Notes under the pieces: model-generated | The model's database searches: none | Seen by the model: the letters and a program-made list of their open reading frames with translations, nothing else | Told to the model about the DNA's origin: nothing | Assembly (NCBI GenBank): GCA_028873535.1 | Contig: JAGWIJ010000001.1 | Coordinates: forward strand, 1 to 64,000 | DNA length: 64,000 bases | Source of the DNA: Pseudomonadota bacterium | GTDB lineage: Bacteria > Pseudomonadota > Gammaproteobacteria > Burkholderiales > Ferrovaceae | Reading direction: 5' to 3' | Made by a program: the position numbers and the translations under genes | Part shown: one piece after another, positions 1 through 9,190 of the stretch | Position numbering within the stretch: position 1 is the first letter of the stretch | Layout: each line of letters begins with the position of its first letter

Positions 1-468
1 GTGCTGCTGCCGCGCGCCGAACTCACACCGGGCGAAGCGCTGCCCGGCTGCAGCATTGCCGATCTCAAGCGCGCCGGCTACTCGCACAGCGTGCGGCCGT
101 CACCCGGCTACACGCGCCACCTGAAGCACGATCAGCTGGCGTCGGGCTACCAGGGACGCGGCCTGCGCTATTCCTGCGTCGAGGAGGACCACCTGATCCC
201 GATCGGCTGGTGCGGCAATCCGCAGTCGGCGCGCAATCTGTGGCCGCAACTGCGCGCCTCGTGCGGCGCGCCCGAAGGGCAGTCGGCCGAGGCCAAGGAC
301 GCCTGCGAATACCAGGGCTTCGCGCTGCTGCGCGCCGGCCAGCTCGAACTCGCCGAAGCCCAGCGCGGCGTGGCACAGAACTGGGTCAGCTACTGCCGCG
401 ACGTGGTCGCGCCCTTGGCCGAGAAATGGCATGTCGGCGCACCGCATGCGAACGGCGAAGCCGAGTAG
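1..468 (+). CDS. Hypothetical secreted-type protein with HNH/beta-beta-alpha-Me nuclease-like core (EEDHLIPIGWCGNPQSARNLWPQ); 5' end may lie outside the window
   Basis: ORF open to the window edge; DHLIP...NLWPQ pattern resembles small HNH-like proteins. Confidence 0.55.
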   Translation: MLLPRAELTPGEALPGCSIADLKRAGYSHSVRPSPGYTRHLKHDQLASGYQGRGLRYSCVEEDHLIPIGWCGNPQSARNLWPQLRASCGAPEGQSAEAKDACEYQGFALLRAGQLELAEAQRGVAQNWVSYCRDVVAPLAEKWHVGAPHANGEAE

Positions 469-481
469 GGCAGCGCAGGCA

Positions 482-1903
482 TCAACCGCGATCGGACTCG
501 ATGCGCGCGCAATAGCGCAGATAGTCGGCTTCCAGCGCCGGGTCGGGCGCGCCGCCTGCCACCGGCACCAGCTGCGGTGCCATGGCGCGGACCGCGGCGA
601 GCGGCATGCCGTCGGCGACCGCACCCAGCAGGGCGGCGCCGCGCGCTGACGCGTCCGCACAATCCACCGCGTCGAGCGGTGTGGCCAGCACGGTGGCCAG
701 CAGCTGGCGCCATTCGGCATGCACTGAACCGCCACCCGCCAGGCGCAGACGCGCAGGCGCCAGTCCCTGCCGGCGCAGTGCGTCGAGCCCGGCGCGGATG
801 CTGAACGCCACGCCCTTGAACGCGGCACGCATCATGGCGCCAGCGTCGTCGTCGACGCCCAGGTCCGACCAGCTGGCGCGCAGCGCGGGGTCCATCCAGG
901 GCGTGCGCTCGCCGCTCAGGTGCGGCACGAACAGCGCACGGCTCGCGCCAGCCGCCGGCTGGAATGCGAGTTCATAGGCGCGCGGCCAGCTCAAGCCCAG
1001 CAGGCGCCGCACCCATTCGAGCGCGATGCCGCAGTTCTGCATCGCCGCCATCGCATACCAGCCGGGCAGATCTTCGCAACGCACCGCGCAGAAGGCATTG
1101 AGTGCCGGATCGGCTGGCGGCGCCTGCGCACACATGACCACCAGTTGTGCACCGGATCCGGTGGTGAGCTGGGCGTCGCCGGCATGGTAGAGCCCGCCGC
1201 CAAACGCCGCCGCTGCCGTGTCGCCGGCACCACACGCCACCGGAATGCCGGCCGCCAGGCCGAGCAGATTGGCGCTGGCAGTGGCCAGACCGCCCGCCGC
1301 GCTGGCTGACGCCAGCACCGGATTGAGGATGGCCGGTGTCAGGCCCAGGCCTGCCAGCAATTCAGCATCCCAATTGCCCGCGCGGTCGGCGAGCAAGGTG
1401 CCGCTGGCATCACTGGGCTCGCTGGTCGCGACGCCGGTGAGCCGCAGATGCAGCCAGTCCTTGGCCTGCATGACCAGGGTGCCGGCCGGCAAGCCATCGG
1501 GCTGCTGCACCTGCCAGGCCAGGATGGCGGCCGTCATGCCCGCGCTGAAAGGATTGCCGGTGCGTTCCAGCAAGTCCTGCGGCAATGCCGCGCGCAAGCC
1601 GGCGGCGCGCCGGTCCAGCCACAGGATGGCCGGACGCAACGGGCGCGACTGCGCGTCGCTGAACACCGCGCCGTGCATCTGTCCGGACAGGCCGATGGCG
1701 CGCACTTGCGCGCGCAGAGCGGCCGGCAGCTCCTGCACGCAAGCAGCCACAGCGGCCCACCACGCTTCCGGATCCGATTCGGCGCGATCGGGCGCCGGAT
1801 GGTGCACAGCATAGGGGCGCGAAGCCTGTGCCAGCGCAATGCCGCGGTCCGACAAGAGCAGTGCCTTGGCGGAAGAAGTGCCGAGATCGATACCGAGATA
1901 CAT
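482..1903 (-). CDS. xylB: Xylulokinase / FGGY-family carbohydrate kinase
   Basis: N-term MYLGIDLGTSSAKALLLSDRG, GLSGQMHGAVF, AGGGSVHAEWRQLLATVL; start placed at internal ATG. Confidence 0.88.
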   Translation of the reverse strand: MYLGIDLGTSSAKALLLSDRGIALAQASRPYAVHHPAPDRAESDPEAWWAAVAACVQELPAALRAQVRAIGLSGQMHGAVFSDAQSRPLRPAILWLDRRAAGLRAALPQDLLERTGNPFSAGMTAAILAWQVQQPDGLPAGTLVMQAKDWLHLRLTGVATSEPSDASGTLLADRAGNWDAELLAGLGLTPAILNPVLASASAAGGLATASANLLGLAAGIPVACGAGDTAAAAFGGGLYHAGDAQLTTGSGAQLVVMCAQAPPADPALNAFCAVRCEDLPGWYAMAAMQNCGIALEWVRRLLGLSWPRAYELAFQPAAGASRALFVPHLSGERTPWMDPALRASWSDLGVDDDAGAMMRAAFKGVAFSIRAGLDALRRQGLAPARLRLAGGGSVHAEWRQLLATVLATPLDAVDCADASARGAALLGAVADGMPLAAVRAMAPQLVPVAGGAPDPALEADYLRYCARIESDRG

Positions 1904-2010
1904 GCAAATGGTCCTCAGGAAAGCGGCCGCACGGCCGTTAAGTGGCGAGCCGGCGGCGTGCCCTGCCAAGCCAGCCGGCATTCCCCCGTCTGCAGTCAGC
2001 GAAGGCCGAA

Positions 2011-3351
2011 ATGTCCGAGTCTATCGACACGCAACCCCTGCGCAAGCCTATCTGGATACTCGGCGTCACTGCCCTGTTGGGTGTGCTGTTCGCGATCTAC
2101 TGTGGCCTGGCACTGGCGCAGGCCAGCGCGGTGTCAGCCGGCTTGGGACTCGCGGCCGCCCTGATCAATCTGGCTTTGCTGGGCGTGCTGGCGACGCTGC
2201 CCGGCCGGCCCCAGGACAGGTCTGCAGCCGCTGCGGAAAGTGACGCAACACTGGCGCACGCGGTCGCGGAGCAGCGCGAAGCGCTTGCCACCATCGCGCA
2301 GATCCTCAAGCTTCCGCCGGGCCGCTTCAATGACTTCATCGACCAGGCGCGCATGCTCGCCGCCGAGAATCGTGACCTGATCGAAGCGCAGCAGCATGGC
2401 GACGCCCAGGTGCAGGCGACACTGTTGCGCAACATGCATGCTGTCCACGACCAGGCACGCAGCCATCAATTCGGCAGGGTCACGGCGGCTGCGTTCCAGG
2501 CCGGGCAGGGCTACGAGCGGCTGGCAGCGGCGCCTCGCGCCGAGGGAGCGCCAGCGCAGTTGCTGACCGAACTTGCGGCGGTGGAGGACGCGCTGGCGCA
2601 CCTGGTAGGCATCAACCAGGAGACCCTGGGCCGTGGCGGCCGCGCCGGCGAGCATTTCACGCCGCGCGGTACCTTTGTGCCGGCGGAGCAACTCGCCGAA
2701 TTGCGCGAACTGGTGACAGTGTCCGGCTCCGGTCTTGCCGCCCGTCTGCATGATCTGGTCGGCGGCCTGGGTCTGATACCACTGGAACGCCTGGTGGGCG
2801 GCGCCGCGGATGCCCTGCCGGCACCGGCGCGCGAGCTGGGCAAGCCGATACCCCAGGTGCGCGTGCAGGACGTGACACCGGGATTCCACAGCGGCTTTGC
2901 CGATGCGTTGAAGCGCGCGCTGCTGCAGATCCTGCGCAACGCCCTTGAGCACGGCATCGAGACGCCGGAGCAGCGCAGCGCTGCCGGCAAGCGCCCGCAA
3001 GGCGTCATCGAGGTCAGCAGCCAGCGCGTCCATGATGGCTACGAAATCAGCATCCGCGACGATGGCCGTGGCCTGCCCATGCACGCCCTGCATCGGCGCG
3101 CGGTCGAAAACGGAGTCCTGGGCCCGGAAGCCTGTTCCCTGGCCGATGAAATCGCCGAGCGAATCTTCCGGCCGGGCATTTCGACCGCCGCGGCGGACCG
3201 CGGTGTCGGACTGGATGTGGTGCGCACCCTGTTGGAGGAGCAAGGCGCGTCCATCCTGGTGCTGCTCGACAAACCTCACGTCGAGCAGGCTTTCGCACCC
3301 TTCCGGCTGATGATCCGGGTTCCGGCGGCCGCCTGCGCACCCGCAGCCTGA
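2011..3351 (+). CDS. Membrane-anchored CheA-like histidine kinase/ATPase with degenerate HPt-like segment
   Basis: Two N-terminal TM segments; N box LLQILRNALEHGIETPEQR, G1 DDGRGL, G2 GVGLDVV as in CheA HATPase. Confidence 0.7.
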   Translation: MSESIDTQPLRKPIWILGVTALLGVLFAIYCGLALAQASAVSAGLGLAAALINLALLGVLATLPGRPQDRSAAAAESDATLAHAVAEQREALATIAQILKLPPGRFNDFIDQARMLAAENRDLIEAQQHGDAQVQATLLRNMHAVHDQARSHQFGRVTAAAFQAGQGYERLAAAPRAEGAPAQLLTELAAVEDALAHLVGINQETLGRGGRAGEHFTPRGTFVPAEQLAELRELVTVSGSGLAARLHDLVGGLGLIPLERLVGGAADALPAPARELGKPIPQVRVQDVTPGFHSGFADALKRALLQILRNALEHGIETPEQRSAAGKRPQGVIEVSSQRVHDGYEISIRDDGRGLPMHALHRRAVENGVLGPEACSLADEIAERIFRPGISTAAADRGVGLDVVRTLLEEQGASILVLLDKPHVEQAFAPFRLMIRVPAAACAPAA

Positions 3352-3383
3352 GGCGTGCGCCCGGCGGCTGCCCTCCTGCAGCT

Positions 3384-3668
3384 TCAGGGGCGGCTGGTGG
3401 TTCCGCGCGCGCGCGCCAGCATCAGTGTGCCGACCAGCCAGGCATTGCGCCATTCGACTCCACTCGGCCAGGGCTGGCGCCGCACCACGCGGTTCCACAG
3501 CAGCAGCAGGCCGCCGGCCGTGACAAAGCGCGTGCCGGTCTGCACGAAGGGCGGCACGCTGGGCAGCGCCAGCCGGATCGCATAGTAGGTCGAGCCCCAG
3601 ATGAACCAGGTCGCCAGCAGGCAGGCCAGGATCACGGCGGGACGGGTGCTGCCGGGCGCGGGCTTCAA
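3384..3668 (-). pseudogene. Truncated EamA/DMT-family (YedA-like) exporter, N-terminal fragment only
   Basis: ATWFIWGSTYYAIRLALPSVPPFVQTGTRFVTAGGLLLL matches the start of YedA-type EamA proteins; ends at 94 aa versus about 300 aa expected. Confidence 0.65.
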
Positions 3669-3793
3669 GGTTGAGCGGGCGAATGAGAAGCAGACATGTC
3701 CAGCATTTTGCCCTGGATCAAGCCGATGTGCTGCGCTGCGGGTTACAGTGGCAATGAGCCGATCGGAGTCATCGGCAAGTGGAGGAATGTCAC

Positions 3794-4720
3794 GTGTTAT
3801 CCGCCTATGTCACGCATCCGGACTGCAGCCGTCACGAAATGGGTCGCGATCATCCCGAAAGCCCCGAGCGCCTTGGCGCCATCAATGACATGCTGCTGGT
3901 CAAGGGCCTGCTCGACTACATGATCCCTTACGATGCACCGCTGGCGACCGAGCAGGAGCTCGGTCGCGCACACACCCACCTGTACATCCGCGAGGTGCTG
4001 GCAATGGCCCCGAAGGAGGGTTATCTGCAGGTGGACCCGGATACGCGCATGAATCCCTGGACCGTGCCTGCCGCGCTGCGCGCGGCCGGTGCCGCGATCA
4101 AGGCCACCGACCTGGTGCTGGGCGGCAAGGTCAGTTCGGCCTTCTGCTGCGTCCGGCCGCCCGGCCACCACGCCGAGCGTGCCGCCACCATGGGATTCTG
4201 CTTTTTCAACAACGTCGCCGTCGGCATCCGCCACGCGCTGGACGTCTACAATCTGCGGCGCGTGGTGCTGGTCGATTTCGACGTGCACCACGGCAACGGC
4301 AGCGAAGACATCCTGGCCGATGACGACCGGGTGCTGATGTGCTCGATCTTCGAAAAGGGCCTGTACCCGTTCTGCGGCGAGAAGCCACGTGGCCGCAACA
4401 TGGTCAATGTACCCTTGGATCCGCGTTCGGGCAGTGAGGCCTTCCGCAAGGGGGTCACCGAGCACTGGCTGCCCGCCATCGACAGCTTCCAGCCCCAGCT
4501 GATCTACGTGTCCGCCGGCTTCGACGGCCACCGCGAAGACGACATGGGCAATCTGGGACTGGTCGAGGCGGACTACCTGTGGGTCACCCAGCAGCTGATG
4601 GCGCTGGCCAACCGCCATTGCCAGGGACGGGTGATCTCCTGTCTTGAAGGCGGCTACGTGCTGAGCTGTCTGGCACGTAGCGCGACCGCACACGTGCGCG
4701 CATTGATCGGAGCCGACTGA
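3794..4720 (+). CDS. Histone deacetylase family protein (class II / AcuC-like deacetylase)
   Basis: HDHPESPERL-like region, RPPGHHAERAATMGFCFFNN, VDFDVHHGNGSEDI, SAGFDGH, GGY; GTG start 8 nt after GGAGG. Confidence 0.9.
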   Translation: MLSAYVTHPDCSRHEMGRDHPESPERLGAINDMLLVKGLLDYMIPYDAPLATEQELGRAHTHLYIREVLAMAPKEGYLQVDPDTRMNPWTVPAALRAAGAAIKATDLVLGGKVSSAFCCVRPPGHHAERAATMGFCFFNNVAVGIRHALDVYNLRRVVLVDFDVHHGNGSEDILADDDRVLMCSIFEKGLYPFCGEKPRGRNMVNVPLDPRSGSEAFRKGVTEHWLPAIDSFQPQLIYVSAGFDGHREDDMGNLGLVEADYLWVTQQLMALANRHCQGRVISCLEGGYVLSCLARSATAHVRALIGAD

Positions 4721-4724
4721 AGGC

Positions 4725-7418
4725 ATGGAAAAGCACTACCTGAATCCCTTGTTCTGCCCGGAGTCGGTCCTGGTGTTCGCGGGCGACCACGAAAAGCCGG
4801 ATACGCTGACCGGTGCAGCGCGCAGCCTGCACGAATCGCTGCGCGCCCAGCACTTCGAGGGCAGCCTGCAGTTCCTCGACATCAGCACCAGCGGAACGCT
4901 GGCTGATCTGGCGCAGGCGCGCGCGGATCTGGCGATCATCGCCCTGCCGCACAAGGAGATTCCGTCCGCGCTGGAAATCGCGGGACGCATTGCGTGCCGC
5001 GCCGCACTGGTGCTGTCGGGCGGCATGACGGCGGAGCGCACCCAGGATCTGGCAAAGATCGCGCGCCACGAGAACATGCACCTGCTGGGCCCCAACTGCA
5101 TGGGTTTCCAGCGCCCGGCGCTGCGGCTCAATGCCAGCAATCTGGGGCCGCTGGCCAGGCCCGGATCGCTCGCACTGGTCTCGCAGTCGGGCGCGCTGAC
5201 CGCCTCGATGCTGGACTGGGCGAGCAACAACTCGGTCGGCTTTTCCTCGGTGGTGTCGCTCGGGCCCGGTTCGCCGGTGGATATCGCCCAGGTGCTGGAT
5301 TTCCTGGCCAACGATCCGCGCACCGACAGCATCATCGTCTACCTCGAAGGCATCGCCAACGCGCGCCGCTTCATGAGCGCACTGCGCTCCGCCGCCAATG
5401 CCAAGCCAGTGGTGGTGCTCAAGGCCGGCCGCCGGCCGGCCGGCAATCGGGCGGCCCAGACCCACAGCGGCGCGATTGTCGGCAGCGACGACGTCTTCGA
5501 AGCGGCGCTGCGTCGCGCCGGTGCGGTGCGCGTGCGTTCCTTTGTCGAACTGTTCTCGGCCGCGAAGTGCCTGGCTTCGCGCTATCGCCCGGTAGGACGC
5601 CGGCTGGCCATCGTCACCAATGGCGGCGGACCGGGCGTGCTGGCCGCCGACTGGGTCAACGAAATCGGCCTGCAGTTGGGCGTGCTCTCGGCCGAGACGC
5701 GCAGCAAACTGCAGCCGCACCTGCCGGTGCATGCGTCCCTCACCGATCTGATCGACCTGTCCGAGGAAGCGGATGCCGATCACTACCACCTCGCCATCGA
5801 AGCGGCCGCGCACGATCCCGGAGTCGATGGCGTGCTGGCGATCCATTCGCCCAAGGGCCACGTCGACTCGCAGGGCATCGCACGCGCGCTGCTCGACACC
5901 AAGGCGCGCCAGGGCAAGCCGCTGCTCGCGTGCTGGATGGGCGATGCCACCGTGGTCAGTGGCCGGGCGCTGCTCAGCGAAGGCGGCGTGCCGACCTTCC
6001 GCACCCCCGAAGCGGCGGTCGGCGCCTTCGGCAACATCGCGTCCTTCTACCAGAACCAGCGACTGCTGCAGCAAACGCCGCCGCCGCTGTCGACGCTGGC
6101 CAAGCCCGATATCGAGGGCGCACGTCTGGTGATCGAGAGCGTGCTCGCGGAGCGCCGCAAGGTGCTCACCGAAATGGAATCGAAGACGCTGCTGTCCTCC
6201 TTCCATATCCCCGTCACGCGCACCATCGTGGCGCGCAGCGCCAACGAAGCCATGATGATCGCCACCCAGCTGGGCTTTCCGGTGGCGCTCAAGATCGATT
6301 CGCCCGACATCAGCCACAAGTCCGACGTGCAGGGCGTGGCGCTCAACATCATCAGCGGTGCCGGCGTGCGCGACACCTACAACGACCTGATCGAGCGCGT
6401 CACGCATGCGCTGCCCAATGCGCGCATCAACGGCGTTGCCGTGCAGAAGATGGCGCGCTCGCGGCGCGGACGCGAGATCTACATCGGACTCGTCACCGAC
6501 GACCCCTTCGGACCGGTCATCGCCTTCGGCGCTGGCGGCACCATGATCGAACTCATGAACGACCGCGCCATGGAACTGCCGCCGCTCAACCAGTTCCTGG
6601 CGCGCCGCCTGATCGAACGTGCCAGGGTGGCCGAAACCCTGGGCGAATGGCGCGGTGCCACGGCCGCCAATGTGGACGCGCTCGAGCAGATCCTGCTGCG
6701 CGTGTCCGAAATGGTGTGCGAACTGCCGCAGCTGCGCGAGATGGACATCAATCCCCTGATCGTCGACGAGGAGGGCGCTGTCGCGGTCGATGCGCGCATT
6801 GTCATCGATCACGCCGCCACCCCGGCCGCTGGCATGCTGTCCACCTACAACCACCTGGCGATCCTGCCTTACCCGGCACGCTACGAGCAGGCCTGGCCGC
6901 TGCGCGGCGGTGGCGAGTACACGGTGCGCCCGGTGCACCCCGACGATGCCGAGATGCTGCAGGACTTCGTGCAGGGTCTGTCGCCGGAAAGCCGCTATTT
7001 CCGGTTCGTGTCGGCCCTGACCGAACTGCCGGCGTCGATGCTGGCGCGCTTCACGCTGATCGACTACGACCGCGAGATGGCGCTGGTGGCCGTGCAGAAG
7101 CAGCGCGAAACGCGCGCCGACGGCGAGGTGGTCGAACGCAGCCGCATCATCGGCGTGTCGCGCTATGTGACCAACCCGGACCAGACCAGCTGCGAGTTCG
7201 CGCTGGTGGTGGCCGACGAACTCAAGGGCAGGGGACTGGGCTCGCGGCTGATGGAGTCGATCATGGAGGTGGCGCGCGAGCGCGGCCTGGCCGAGATCGA
7301 CGGCCTGGTGCTGAAGAACAATCCCAACATGCTGAAGCTGATGCGCGACCTGGGATTCATGGTCAAGAGCTACGCCGAGGATCCGGATTTCATGCTGGTG
7401 ACGCGCAGTCTGCAGTAG
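4725..7418 (+). CDS. Bifunctional acyl-CoA synthetase (NDP-forming)-like / GNAT acetyltransferase, Pat/PatZ (YfiQ) type
   Basis: CoA-binding + succinyl-CoA-ligase-like + ATP-grasp regions (FPVALKIDSPDISHKSDVQGVALNI) followed by C-terminal GNAT (LVVADELKGRGLGSRLME). Confidence 0.9.
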   Translation: MEKHYLNPLFCPESVLVFAGDHEKPDTLTGAARSLHESLRAQHFEGSLQFLDISTSGTLADLAQARADLAIIALPHKEIPSALEIAGRIACRAALVLSGGMTAERTQDLAKIARHENMHLLGPNCMGFQRPALRLNASNLGPLARPGSLALVSQSGALTASMLDWASNNSVGFSSVVSLGPGSPVDIAQVLDFLANDPRTDSIIVYLEGIANARRFMSALRSAANAKPVVVLKAGRRPAGNRAAQTHSGAIVGSDDVFEAALRRAGAVRVRSFVELFSAAKCLASRYRPVGRRLAIVTNGGGPGVLAADWVNEIGLQLGVLSAETRSKLQPHLPVHASLTDLIDLSEEADADHYHLAIEAAAHDPGVDGVLAIHSPKGHVDSQGIARALLDTKARQGKPLLACWMGDATVVSGRALLSEGGVPTFRTPEAAVGAFGNIASFYQNQRLLQQTPPPLSTLAKPDIEGARLVIESVLAERRKVLTEMESKTLLSSFHIPVTRTIVARSANEAMMIATQLGFPVALKIDSPDISHKSDVQGVALNIISGAGVRDTYNDLIERVTHALPNARINGVAVQKMARSRRGREIYIGLVTDDPFGPVIAFGAGGTMIELMNDRAMELPPLNQFLARRLIERARVAETLGEWRGATAANVDALEQILLRVSEMVCELPQLREMDINPLIVDEEGAVAVDARIVIDHAATPAAGMLSTYNHLAILPYPARYEQAWPLRGGGEYTVRPVHPDDAEMLQDFVQGLSPESRYFRFVSALTELPASMLARFTLIDYDREMALVAVQKQRETRADGEVVERSRIIGVSRYVTNPDQTSCEFALVVADELKGRGLGSRLMESIMEVARERGLAEIDGLVLKNNPNMLKLMRDLGFMVKSYAEDPDFMLVTRSLQ

Positions 7419-7566
7419 CCGGCCGTGCGGCACGATGGTGGCGTCGAATGCGCCATGCCGTCACATCCGCTGACACTTCTCCGTAGCGTGCCGCGCCCAG
7501 AATGGAAACCCGACGGGTGTTTTCCCGGTCACTGCTGCAGTGCAAACCCCTTTGCGGAGATCGACC

Positions 7567-8307
7567 ATGACGGCAGCTGAAGTCCGGGCACGCGCCTTTG
7601 CCATGCCCCTCCACAGTCCGGCGTTCCCGCCCGGCCCCTATCGTTTTGTCGACCGCGAATACCTCATCATCAGCTACCGCACCGACCCCGAACGCCTGCG
7701 TGCGCTGATTCCGGCGCCGCTGGAACTGGTCGAACCGGTGGTCAAGTACGAGTTCATCAACATGCCGGACTCCACCGGTTTCGGCCACTATTGCGAATCC
7801 GGGCAGGTGATCCCGGTGCGCTTCGGCGCGGAGCAGGGCGGTTTCGTGCTCTCGATGTACCTGAACGACCATCCGCCGATTGCCGCCGGCCGCGAGCTGT
7901 GGGGCTTTCCCAAAAAGCTCGGCCAGCCGGAACTGCGCGTGCACATGGATACCCTGATGGGCACGCTGGACTACAGCGACTTCCGCGTCGCCACCGGCAC
8001 CATGGGGTTCAAGCACCAGACCCTCGATGCTGCCAAGGTGCTGGCATCGATGGCCGCACCGAGCTACCTGCTCAAGATCGTGCCGCATGTCGATGGCAGC
8101 CCGCGCATCTGCGAACTGGTGCGCTACTGTCTGAGCGACATCACCATCAAGGGCGCCTGGACCGGCCCAGGTGCGCTCGACCTGCACAGCCACGCGCTGG
8201 CGCCGGTGGCCGACCTGCCGGTGCTGGAAGTGCTGTCTGCCGTGCACATCCTGGCCGATCTCACGCTGCCGCTGGGCACTGTCATCCACGATTATCTGGC
8301 CGCCTGA
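7567..8307 (+). CDS. adc: Acetoacetate decarboxylase
   Basis: [44 protein letters not shown] with catalytic-type Lys context. Confidence 0.88.
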   Translation: MTAAEVRARAFAMPLHSPAFPPGPYRFVDREYLIISYRTDPERLRALIPAPLELVEPVVKYEFINMPDSTGFGHYCESGQVIPVRFGAEQGGFVLSMYLNDHPPIAAGRELWGFPKKLGQPELRVHMDTLMGTLDYSDFRVATGTMGFKHQTLDAAKVLASMAAPSYLLKIVPHVDGSPRICELVRYCLSDITIKGAWTGPGALDLHSHALAPVADLPVLEVLSAVHILADLTLPLGTVIHDYLAA

Positions 8308-8334
8308 ACGCGGCCCCATCCAAGGAGATTCCCC

Positions 8335-9117
8335 ATGCAACTCAAGGACAAGGTCGCCATCATCACCGGATCGGCCAGCGGCATCGGCAAGGAGATCGCC
8401 ATCGAATACGCGCGCGAAGGCGCCAAGGTCGTGATCGCCGACCTGTCGCTGGAAGCGGCCACCGCGACCGCCGCGGAGATCACGCAAAGCGGTGGTACGG
8501 CCATGGCCGTGGCCATGAACGTCACCGACGAAGCCCAGGTGGATGCCGGTGTCGCCCAGGTGGTGGCGCAATTCGGCGGCGTCGACGTGCTGATCAGCAA
8601 CGCCGGCATCCAGATCATCAGCGCCATCGTCGACTTCAAGTTCGAGGACTGGCGCAAGCTGACCGCCATCCATCTCGACGGCGCCTTCCTGACCACGCGT
8701 GCCTGCATGCGCGCCATGGTGGCCGGCAAGCGCGGCGGCTCGATCATCTACATGGGCTCGGTGCATTCGCACGAGGCCTCGCCGCTGAAGGCGCCGTATG
8801 TCACCGCCAAGCACGGCCTGCTCGGTCTGGCCAAGGTGGTGGCCAAGGAGGGCGCCAAGGACGGCATCCGCGCCAATGTGATCTGCCCGGGGTTCGTGCG
8901 CACGCCGCTGGTCGACAAGCAGATTCCGGAGCAGTCCAAGGCGCTGGGCATCAGCGAGGCCGACGTGATCCGCACCGTCATGCTGAAGGACACCGTCGAC
9001 GGCGAGTTCACCACCGTGCAGGACGTGGCGCAGACGGCCGTGTTCCTGGCGGCCTTCCCGACCAATGCGCTGACCGGACAATCGATCACCGTCAGCCACG
9101 GCTGGCACATGCAGTAG
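8335..9117 (+). CDS. 3-hydroxybutyrate dehydrogenase (SDR family)
   Basis: [18 protein letters not shown]-x3-K (YVTAKHG); full length 260 aa with C-terminal SHGWHMQ. Confidence 0.88.
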   Translation: MQLKDKVAIITGSASGIGKEIAIEYAREGAKVVIADLSLEAATATAAEITQSGGTAMAVAMNVTDEAQVDAGVAQVVAQFGGVDVLISNAGIQIISAIVDFKFEDWRKLTAIHLDGAFLTTRACMRAMVAGKRGGSIIYMGSVHSHEASPLKAPYVTAKHGLLGLAKVVAKEGAKDGIRANVICPGFVRTPLVDKQIPEQSKALGISEADVIRTVMLKDTVDGEFTTVQDVAQTAVFLAAFPTNALTGQSITVSHGWHMQ

Positions 9118-9190
9118 GACAAGCCTTCGGTCGCATTTACAGACAGGGCAGGGCGGCGGCAGCATGTCGTGAATCCTCCGGAGGTGTGTC

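Noticed and set aside
4584-7433. 949-aa minus-strand ORF opposite the Pat-like gene
   Set aside because: Mirror ORF of a high-GC coding region; His/Gln/Arg-rich composition with no domain pattern, and the plus-strand gene is clearly real.
4994-7486. 830-aa plus-strand ORF in an alternate frame of the Pat-like gene
   Set aside because: Arg/Gly/Ala-rich overlap in the wrong frame; no family signature.
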